Part shown: one piece after another, positions 7,838 to 13,228 of the stretch
Position numbering within the stretch: the stretch's first letter is position 1
Layout of the letters: every line of letters starts with the position of its first letter
Assembly: GCA_016934895.1 (NCBI GenBank)
Contig: JAFGRZ010000242.1
Location: 1 to 13,228, forward strand
Direction of reading: 5' to 3'
Source: Candidatus Aminicenantota bacterium
Lineage (GTDB): Bacteria; Acidobacteriota; Aminicenantia; Aminicenantales; UBA8522
DNA length: 13,228 bases
Notes under the pieces: model-generated
What the model was told of the DNA's origin: nothing
Seen by the model: only the letters and a program-made list of their open reading frames with translations
The model's database searches: none
Translations under genes and position numbers: made by a program

Positions 7838-8458
7838 TCATTCAGACCGTTGGCGAAAGGCCATCCGAATGCCCTTGAGGATGTATTGAGTCCCTGAGAT
7901 GACGGTGAAGATCAGCGTGGCCAGGAAAAGCCCGTCCAACACGGAAGACGACGTCAGCGTGGACAGAAGAGGCGACCCGCTGAGAGCGGTGACGTGGACG
8001 GTGTTGGAGAGGATAACCCAGAAGACGGTGGTCACCTGGAACACGGTGCTGATCTTGCCCGGGACCGTGGGAAGGAACGGTCGAGGTCCCCGGATGCAGG
8101 TGATCGCCGCTCCGCCCGCGAGGATGAGGATGTCGCGGCCGATGACGACCGCCGTCAGCCAGAGCGGGATGACCCGGTTGAAGCCCAGGCTCCGGATGGT
8201 CAACAGGATGAAGGCGGTGGAGAGAAGCAGCTTATCGGCGATGGGATCGAGAATCGTGCCGATCCGGGTGCGCTGGTTCCAGGCTCGAGCGGCCAGCCCA
8301 TCCAGGACGTCGGTCGATCCCGCCAGAAAGATGATGATCAGCGCGCCCGCCACCTTCTTTTGCAGGAGCATCAGCGCGAAAACGGGGACAAGGGCGATCC
8401 TGATCAAGGTGAGGACGTTGGGCACGTTCCAAAATTTTTCTTTGGCGGTCGCTTTCAT
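7838..8458 (-). CDS. pgsA: CDP-diacylglycerol--glycerol-3-phosphate 3-phosphatidyltransferase
   Basis: Membrane enzyme of 206 residues of the CDP-alcohol phosphatidyltransferase family, expected to make phosphatidylglycerophosphate, the precursor of phosphatidylglycerol and cardiolipin. The family signature D-X2-DG-X2-AR-X8-G-X3-D-X3-D is complete: Asp50, Asp53-Gly54, Ala57-Arg58, Gly67, Asp71 and Asp75. The N-terminal NVPNVLTLIRIALVPVFAL (11-29) is typical of PgsA, and further hydrophobic segments lie near 35-48, 75-90, 100-120, 133-155 and 170-190. Start ATG has AAGG five bases ahead. It is 36 bases after the lipoprotein gene and 4 before the acyltransferase. Other members of the family (phosphatidylserine or cardiolipin-type synthases) share the signature, but length and N-terminus favour PgsA. 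Confidence 0.9.
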   Translation of the reverse strand: MKATAKEKFWNVPNVLTLIRIALVPVFALMLLQKKVAGALIIIFLAGSTDVLDGLAARAWNQRTRIGTILDPIADKLLLSTAFILLTIRSLGFNRVIPLWLTAVVIGRDILILAGGAAITCIRGPRPFLPTVPGKISTVFQVTTVFWVILSNTVHVTALSGSPLLSTLTSSSVLDGLFLATLIFTVISGTQYILKGIRMAFRQRSE

Positions 8459-8494
8459 GACGGCCTTGCTTTTTCCCCGGCCCAGGTCGGGCGA

Positions 8495-9817
8495 TCAGCG
8501 CACCAGAGCGAGCAGGATATCGAAGGTTCTGACGGCGTCGGCGCCGGACACAGTCAGGGTGGGCCGGAATGTTTTATCGGGATAGAGCTCCATGATCTGA
8601 TAGGAGAGGATTTGGCGGACCGTCCGATAAGAATAATGGTCGGGAACGATATCCTGGATCTCAATCATTTCCAGAGGGATCTGCGGAATGAACCGATGGC
8701 CCTGGCCTTCGAGATGATGGATGACTTTGAGAAGCGTCATGGCCAGATCTTCCCGGGTCACGTTCCTCTTCGGCTGAAAAGCGTGGTTCGGGTAAACCTC
8801 GAGAAGACCGAGCGAACTTGCTTTAAGGATGAACTTGGAGGCCCAAGAAGTGGAGATGTCGACGATGATCGGAGGCTGTGAGGATGTCTCGCCGAGAACA
8901 TCCTTGAGTTTGACCGCCAACAGGGCCGCGAGGTCTTCCCGGGTGATCGCCGGGGCCAGGGGGATTGCGTTGTATAAACTGGGGATTTCAACGATCCCGA
9001 GCCTATTCCTCAAGGTTTCTATCCGTTCCTGGGCGAGTTTGTCTTCAGCATCGAGCCCGAGGATCCTTTGGTAGATCTCCAGGCTCTGCTCATATTCCCT
9101 GGCCTCCGTCAGGGTCTCGGCGTAGGCACTGAGGATCCCGATGTTGTCCGGCTCGATAGAGGAGGCCGCCTTCAAGTGGACCAGGGCGCTTGACAACCTC
9201 TCCTCGTCCCTGTAAAGGCGGGCCAGGGCCAGATGGGCCGGTATCGATTCCGGCGAATAATGAAGGGCCCTCAGATAGGATTCTTTCCCGCTCTCGGTCT
9301 CGCCTCGGGCGATCGCCGCCCGAGCGGCCTCGATCGCCCGCTCTGTTTTCCGGATTTTGAGGGATTCGTATCCCTCCTTGGCCCAGAAGTTCGCGGGCTC
9401 GATTTTCAGCACTTCGCGCAGCGCGTTGAATATCTTATCTTCGTCACCGGTCTTTTGATAGAGCTGTGTCAATCCCAGGTGGGCCAACAGGGAGCCCGGG
9501 TTCTCCTCGATCGCCAGCCTGAAATACCCTTCAGCGGAGCTGAAGTCGTCCCGGAGAAGAAAAACATACCCCAGGCCCAGATCATATAGCGGACTTTCGG
9601 GTCCCAGCCGGAGAAATGCCCTTTCGGCTTTGTCCAACCAGCCCTGCCTGAGATAATCCCAGGCCTCTTGCATCTGGATGCGTTCTTCGAGCGTCAACGG
9701 AGTGACAAGAGATTGAGGGAGATTTTCGATGTAGAGGTTGGGCGGCGTCGGCGCGACGGTGACGCAAGAAACCAGAAGAACGGCGATGATGCCAAGCCCG
9801 CAGGCGTGTCTTACCAA
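8495..9817 (-). CDS. Lipoprotein with TPR repeats and C-terminal S-layer-homology modules
   Basis: Predicted secreted lipoprotein of 440 residues. The signal peptide is short (MVRHACGLGIIAVLLVSC) with a lipobox LVSC and lipidated Cys18. Residues 45-270 hold about six TPR-type helical pairs, for example SPLYDLGLGYVFLLRDDFSS (75-94), GSLLAHLGLTQLYQKTGD (108-125), and SIPAHLALARLYRDEERLSS (191-210). The C-terminus carries SLH-like modules: a partial one near 290-309 (ITREDLAALLAVKL), then 317-368 and 386-438, the last two with the YPxxxFxP and VTREDLA-type motifs. The first module lacks its head. TPRs would bind partner proteins and SLH would bind cell wall or surface polymer. Start is TTG with AAGGAG seven bases ahead; it overlaps the end of hflX by 7 bases. 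Exact function is unknown. Confidence 0.85.
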   Translation of the reverse strand: MVRHACGLGIIAVLLVSCVTVAPTPPNLYIENLPQSLVTPLTLEERIQMQEAWDYLRQGWLDKAERAFLRLGPESPLYDLGLGYVFLLRDDFSSAEGYFRLAIEENPGSLLAHLGLTQLYQKTGDEDKIFNALREVLKIEPANFWAKEGYESLKIRKTERAIEAARAAIARGETESGKESYLRALHYSPESIPAHLALARLYRDEERLSSALVHLKAASSIEPDNIGILSAYAETLTEAREYEQSLEIYQRILGLDAEDKLAQERIETLRNRLGIVEIPSLYNAIPLAPAITREDLAALLAVKLKDVLGETSSQPPIIVDISTSWASKFILKASSLGLLEVYPNHAFQPKRNVTREDLAMTLLKVIHHLEGQGHRFIPQIPLEMIEIQDIVPDHYSYRTVRQILSYQIMELYPDKTFRPTLTVSGADAVRTFDILLALVR

Positions 9818-11091
9818 TGGTTCTCTCCTTGGATGAGATAGGGAAGATAGTTTAGCATGGATTTTGGCTCCGCCATAACCTTAATTTCAGAGCCATCGGC
9901 GTTCTCGCGGGTTTCGAGGATGATGGCCCAGCGCCGGAAGGACGGGATGAGTTCCTTTTTGTCCTTGGGGATGCGCAGATAAAAAATCCGGCAGTCCCGA
10001 AAGAGAATGGATCTGATCTTGTCCTTGAGACTCGCCATGCCTTCTCCCGTCCTGGCGGACAAATAGACGGTCCGCTCTTCGGCCGAAATGTTCCGGTCCA
10101 GAAGCTCTTTTTTGGACGGGAGGAGATCGATCTTGTTGAAAACCTTGATGATCGGCACGTTGCCGCTTCCGATCTCGGCGAGGATAGTCTCGACGGCCCG
10201 GGTCTGTTCTTCAGCGGTTCGCGAGGAGAAGTCGATGACATGGCACAGACAATCGGCTTCCTTGATCTCTTCCAGGGTGGCCTGGAACGAACTGACCAGC
10301 TCGAACGGCAGCCTCTTGAGGAAACCGACCGTGTCGCTCAGGAAGAAATGAAGGCCGTCCGGGAAGTCCACTCGGCGCAGGACCGGATCCAAGGTGGCGA
10401 AAAGGGCGGGCGAGGTAAGCATCGTCTCCCGGCAGAGGGCGTTGAACAGGGTGGATTTTCCGGCGTTGGTATAGCCGACCAGGGAGACGGTAGGCACCGG
10501 ACTTTCCCTCCGGTTCTGCCGCTGGCTCTCCCGACGTTTCTGGATGCCCTGAATTTCCTTCAGGAGCCGGGAGATCCGGTCGGTGATCCTGCGCCTGTCT
10601 TCCTCCAGTTTTTTTTCTCCCGGACCCCGGGTGCCGATACCGCCGCCCAGCCGTGAAAGGGCTTTCCCTTTTCCGACCAGTCGCGGAAGCCGATAGTTCA
10701 GCTGGGCTAATTCGACCTGGAGTTTGCCTTCATTGCTGCGGGCCCGCTGGGCAAAAATGTCGAGAATGAGCTGGGTGCGGTCGACGACCTTGGATCCGAT
10801 CAGGTCTTCCAGATTCTTCTGCTGGATGGGCGTCAAGTTGTGATCGAAGATGATGAGGTCGGCCCGGAGCTCCTCTTTCCTCCGGCTCAACTCCTCCGTT
10901 TTTCCCTCGCCGATGAAGCATCGCGGACTGATCCGCGGCCGGGACTGAAAGACCTTATCGACGACCTGGGCGCCCGCCGCCGCGGCCAGGCTGGCCAGCT
11001 CCTCCATCGATTCTTCGGCCTCCGACCGGTCCGTCTGTCCGGTTGCCAGGTGGACCAGAATCGCCTGTTCCATCTTCAGGACGCGAGCCAT
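9811..11091 (-). CDS. hflX: Ribosome-associated GTPase HflX
   Basis: Cytoplasmic GTPase of 426 residues, a usual length for the family, which binds the 50S subunit and can split stalled ribosomes. The N-terminal HflX domain shows ISPRCFIGEGK (54-64), ADLIIFDHNLTPIQQKNLE (77-95), VVDRTQLILDIFAQRA (102-117) and EGKLQVELAQL (121-131), then the GGGIGTRGPGEKKLEEDRR segment (149-167). The G domain has GYTNAGKS (206-213), FATLDP (231-236), DTVGF (253-257), NKID (319-322) and SA (345-346). Start is ATG at 11091, overlapping miaA by 16 bases, with GGAG only two bases ahead; the ATG at 11073, two bases after the miaA stop, would give MEQAILVHL and is a real alternative. In many Proteobacteria hfq lies between miaA and hflX; here it does not. 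Confidence 0.95.
   Translation of the reverse strand: MARVLKMEQAILVHLATGQTDRSEAEESMEELASLAAAAGAQVVDKVFQSRPRISPRCFIGEGKTEELSRRKEELRADLIIFDHNLTPIQQKNLEDLIGSKVVDRTQLILDIFAQRARSNEGKLQVELAQLNYRLPRLVGKGKALSRLGGGIGTRGPGEKKLEEDRRRITDRISRLLKEIQGIQKRRESQRQNRRESPVPTVSLVGYTNAGKSTLFNALCRETMLTSPALFATLDPVLRRVDFPDGLHFFLSDTVGFLKRLPFELVSSFQATLEEIKEADCLCHVIDFSSRTAEEQTRAVETILAEIGSGNVPIIKVFNKIDLLPSKKELLDRNISAEERTVYLSARTGEGMASLKDKIRSILFRDCRIFYLRIPKDKKELIPSFRRWAIILETRENADGSEIKVMAEPKSMLNYLPYLIQGENHW
9825..9830 (-). promoter_or_regulatory. Strong ribosome binding site deciding a TTG start
   Basis: On the minus strand AAGGAG stands seven bases before the TTG at 9817, within the last codons of hflX. It supports TTG as the start of the lipoprotein gene; no ATG or GTG in frame would keep the complete signal peptide. 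Confidence 0.75.
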
Positions 11092-12002
11092 GACTCCAGG
11101 AACAAAGCGATGGAAGTCAGATCGTCACCCGGGAACCAATTCACTCCGGGCATCTTCCGGAACCAGGTGATCTGCCTTTTGGCGTATTGACGGGTATCTT
11201 GCTTGGTCAGCCGCTTGGCCTCCTCAAGGGATATTCCCCCCTGCAGGTAGGCGATCACTCGCCTGTAGCCGAGCCCCCGGAATGGGGGAGCGCTCTCCGG
11301 AACGCCGGCGGCCAGAAGGCGCTTGGTCTCTTCGCAGATTCCATTCCGGAACATTGAGTCCACCCGCTCTTCGATCCTCATATAAAGTTCTTGTCTCTCT
11401 AATTGTAATCCAATTTTCAGGACATGAAAACCGGCCACTTCCGACCGCGTCTTCTTGAAAAGCCGGGAGATCGGCTGTCCGGTCAGGGTGTGGACTTCCA
11501 GGGCGCGGATGATCCGGAGTTTGTCCCGCTTGCCGACGGTCCGGGCATAATCCGGATCCACGTCTTCCAGCTGCCGTCGCAGGGCCTCCAGCCCTTTCTC
11601 GTCGGCTTCCTGCTCGAGCCTCCGCCGGACCTGTTCGTCCCGGCCCGGTCCGGGGAAGAGTCCTTCCAACAGGGCCTTGAGATAGAGTCCGGTGCCGCCG
11701 ATGATGAAGGGTCGCCGTCCCCGCTCCTCGATGAGCCGGGTGGCCGCCAGAGCCCGGCGGACGAATTCCCCGGCCGTGAATTGGGCCGACGGCTTCAGGA
11801 TGTCGACCAGGTGGTGGGGAACTTGTCGGCGCATCTCGATCGTCGGCTTGTCCGTCCCGATGTCGAATCCCTCATAGACCTGCATCGAGTCACAGTTGAT
11901 GATCTCCCCGTTGAATTTCAGGGCGAGGTCGTTTCCCGCCCGGCTCTTGCCCACGGCGGTCGGCCCCAAAAGAACGATCAGGTCGTGGCGTTCAGAATGC
12001 AA
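11076..12002 (-). CDS. miaA: tRNA dimethylallyltransferase
   Basis: Enzyme of 308 residues that adds a dimethylallyl group to A37 of tRNAs reading codons beginning with U, the first step of the i6A/ms2i6A modification. The P-loop GPTAVGKS (13-20), the catalytic-region block NCDSMQVYEGFDIGTDKP (36-53) with the conserved Asp38, the GGTGLYLKALLEG block (102-114), RDKLRIIRALEV (159-170), FRGLGYRRVIAYLQG (241-255) and TRQYAKRQITWFRK (270-283) are all present. Start is TTG; an in-frame TGA lies nine bases upstream, so no longer form exists, and the short N-terminus before the P-loop fits the family. No ribosome site is visible. The start lies within the last codons of the 26-residue gene upstream (11-base overlap), so expression probably depends on coupling. 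Confidence 0.95.
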   Translation of the reverse strand: MHSERHDLIVLLGPTAVGKSRAGNDLALKFNGEIINCDSMQVYEGFDIGTDKPTIEMRRQVPHHLVDILKPSAQFTAGEFVRRALAATRLIEERGRRPFIIGGTGLYLKALLEGLFPGPGRDEQVRRRLEQEADEKGLEALRRQLEDVDPDYARTVGKRDKLRIIRALEVHTLTGQPISRLFKKTRSEVAGFHVLKIGLQLERQELYMRIEERVDSMFRNGICEETKRLLAAGVPESAPPFRGLGYRRVIAYLQGGISLEEAKRLTKQDTRQYAKRQITWFRKMPGVNWFPGDDLTSIALFLESWLAS

Positions 12003-12072
12003 TTTTGATCACAAGCCAGACGGCGAGCGCGGTTAGCACAAGCAAGATCGCCAGGAGTTGTTGCCGCTTCAA
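11992..12072 (-). CDS. Predicted 26-residue single-span membrane peptide
   Basis: A short gene between the PATAN protein and miaA. The TTG start overlaps the upstream stop (TTGA), the same junction style as ATGA and GTGA elsewhere in this window, and GGAG stands seven bases ahead. The product starts MKRQQLLAILLVLTALAVWL and ends VIKIAF: a basic N-terminus and one hydrophobic helix of about 18-20 residues, with Lys near the end, so it would span the inner membrane. Its stop lies 8 bases inside miaA, making it a link in the overlap chain. I recognise no family. The hydrophobic run without stops and the placed ribosome site argue for a true gene, but at this length chance is not excluded; it may serve mainly to couple translation of miaA to the upstream gene. 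Confidence 0.55.
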   Translation of the reverse strand: MKRQQLLAILLVLTALAVWLVIKIAF

Positions 12073-13172
12073 CTCGACTCTCCGATCTTTTCCAAGTTCC
12101 TGATGAGCGCGGTTTCGTGGGCATTGCCCAGGGTCTTCTTGACCGCGAGGATTTCCGCCACCAATATCTCGTTGAGCAGGCGGATGAATTTTTTCCGTGT
12201 TTCTCCGGTGGAAAGAGGGAGGCTCATCAGCGGGAAAGGGCTGAATTCGATCCGGCCGTCGGCTCCGAGCTCCAGACCTCGGAACGGCGGATCCAGGCGG
12301 CCCCGGACCTCTTCCAGCGCTTTTTCCAGCACGCTCAGGCCGACCGGGCCGATTTCCTTGGAAATGGATTTGTGGATATAGGAGCACTTGTCGTTGAAAT
12401 CGTTCCAGATTTTTTCCAGCCCCGCCGTGGTCAATTCCGGCGAGATTTTTGCCCCGCCGGCCTCCGGGGAGACTCCGGCCAATCCCAGAGTGAGGAAGGC
12501 GAAGACGACCTTTTGGGTTTCCCGTTTTCCGGCCTGGCTGAGAGAGTAAAGATCCTGCAACCGGACTGATTGTCTGAGCATTCCCAGCACGTGCTTTTCA
12601 TGGGGGGCCAGCGGCAGGCTTCCGGCAGCGGTGGCGGAAAGAGATTGAAGACACTCTGTTTCCGCCGGGAGGAAGGCCTCGATCAGGCTATGATTTTTCA
12701 TTCTCCGGATGCCGTGGAGAATGACCATCGGCGTCGGGAAGATCGTGTAGATGCGCTGGGCGGGAACCGGCGCCCCGCTTTGGAATGTAAAATCTGCCTG
12801 GGGCCAGTCAAAGACGGCTCCTATCTCATCCAGCCAGAATTCGATAAGCGCTTCCCAGACTCTGGAAGGAGCGAAGATCCCGCGCTCGAGGATAGCCCGA
12901 GGGCAGGAAATCGAATTCTCGCGCGCGTAGCGGGCGCAGTCCTCCGCCCGGGCCTCGGTTATGGCCCGGTCGGAGAGGAGCCTTTTCAGGAATCCTTCGT
13001 TGGAGAAATCGCCCTCGGACAAAGCCAATTCCCCCTTGATGAAAGCGGCCGATTTTTCAATCCCTTCGCCCTGAAGACGCAACTGCCCCGTGTCCCGTTT
13101 TTCCCAGATGCGGAGGAGGATGTGCGGAAAGGGGGTTGTGGCCAGGTTCCCGCGCCATGTTTCTTCGCTCAT
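12069..13172 (-). CDS. PATAN/DUF4388 domain protein
   Basis: Soluble protein of 367 residues with no signal peptide or membrane helix. Residues 5-55 (WRGNLATTPFPHILLRIWEK, then TGQLRLQ and AAFIKGELALSEG) match the start of the PATAN/DUF4388 domain, which probably continues to about 140 with a helical part (GFLKRLLSDRAITEA) and a DFTFQSG strand. Residues 187-233 (LAPHEKHVLGMLRQSVRLQ to FLTLGLAG) resemble the winged-helix-like segment often found after this domain. The C-terminal 250-367 part is helical and not recognised. Such proteins occur mainly in Acidobacteriota, Myxococcota and relatives and are linked to signalling or gliding, but no function is fixed. First gene of the minus block; the ATG is set by an in-frame TAA twelve bases upstream. 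No ribosome site is at normal distance. Confidence 0.75.
   Translation of the reverse strand: MSEETWRGNLATTPFPHILLRIWEKRDTGQLRLQGEGIEKSAAFIKGELALSEGDFSNEGFLKRLLSDRAITEARAEDCARYARENSISCPRAILERGIFAPSRVWEALIEFWLDEIGAVFDWPQADFTFQSGAPVPAQRIYTIFPTPMVILHGIRRMKNHSLIEAFLPAETECLQSLSATAAGSLPLAPHEKHVLGMLRQSVRLQDLYSLSQAGKRETQKVVFAFLTLGLAGVSPEAGGAKISPELTTAGLEKIWNDFNDKCSYIHKSISKEIGPVGLSVLEKALEEVRGRLDPPFRGLELGADGRIEFSPFPLMSLPLSTGETRKKFIRLLNEILVAEILAVKKTLGNAHETALIRNLEKIGESS
12080..12083 (-). promoter_or_regulatory. Ribosome binding site for the 26-residue gene
   Basis: Minus-strand GGAG seven bases before the TTG at 12072, inside the final codons of the PATAN protein gene. Correct distance for a ribosome site, and it is the main support, together with the TTGA overlap, for translation of the short gene. 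Confidence 0.5.
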
Positions 13173-13178
13173 ACCGAT

Positions 13179-13207
13179 AATTTATGCGGAGTCCTCCGGT
13201 CTGTCAA
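13179..13207 (-). promoter_or_regulatory. Sigma70-type promoter of the minus-strand block
   Basis: Read on the minus strand, a perfect TTGACA (13202-13207) and TAAATT (13179-13184; 4 of 6 to consensus) are 17 bases apart. The -10 ends six bases before the ATG at 13172, so the predicted transcription start falls on or beside the start codon: a leaderless mRNA. The spacer carries CGGAGGACTCCG (13190-13199 plus flanks), a 5-bp inverted repeat that could be an operator or chance. Confidence 0.65.
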
Positions 13208-13228
13208 ATCCCGTGGGCTGACGAACCA

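Noticed and set aside
7994..8881. 295-codon plus-strand frame across pgsA and the lipoprotein gene
   Set aside because: It crosses two well-supported genes on the other strand, and its product is charged and low in complexity with no motif.
11992..12387. 131-codon minus-strand frame ending in the same hydrophobic tail as the 26-residue gene
   Set aside because: Its first hundred codons lie out of frame inside the PATAN gene and give a Pro/Arg/Gly-rich shadow sequence; only the last 26 codons after the TTG look like protein.
1..13228. Mobile elements, CRISPR repeats, tRNA genes or a defence system
   Set aside because: Reading both strands I found no transposase, integrase, repeat array, tRNA-like fold or defence-type nuclease; all long stretches are explained by envelope, lipid and translation genes.

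Overview
The window looks like chromosome from a GC-rich bacterium. It holds two tightly packed gene blocks that converge near position 6960. No rRNA, tRNA, CRISPR array, insertion sequence or phage gene is visible. Several features point to a diderm lineage outside the Proteobacteria, with Acidobacteriota or an Aminicenantes-like group as my best guess: a PATAN/DUF4388 protein, a lipoprotein joining TPRs to S-layer-homology modules, and miaA running straight into hflX with no hfq between them. This taxonomic guess is inference.

Plus strand, 1-6953: a surface-polysaccharide (exopolysaccharide, capsule or O-antigen type) biosynthesis block. It begins with a GT4 glycosyltransferase cut by the window edge, then a second GT4, a GT2 and a third GT4, all joined by 1-4 base stop/start overlaps. 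A 120-base gap carries a good sigma70-type promoter. After it come a WbaZ-like GT4 and a WbaP/WcaJ-type polyprenyl-phosphate glycosylphosphotransferase, again overlapping by 4 bases. The transferase would load the first sugar phosphate on the lipid carrier and the five glycosyltransferases would extend it. No flippase, polymerase, chain-length regulator or export gene is in the window, so the locus must continue upstream or lie elsewhere.

Minus strand, 13172 down to 6970: a seven-gene block read from a promoter next to the right edge. In order of transcription: a PATAN/DUF4388 protein; a 26-residue membrane peptide, short enough to be missed by standard gene calling; miaA (tRNA dimethylallyltransferase); hflX (ribosome-associated GTPase); a TPR plus SLH lipoprotein; pgsA (phosphatidylglycerophosphate synthase); and an acyltransferase whose motif resembles plastid-type glycerol-3-phosphate acyltransferase. 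The first five genes overlap one another, which suggests translational coupling.

The points most worth following are the 26-residue coupled gene, the two promoters that both place the -10 box 6-8 bases from the start codon (implying leaderless mRNAs), the acyltransferase with altered catalytic motifs, and the SLH-bearing lipoprotein in a housekeeping operon. I see no clearly new defence or mobile system here.
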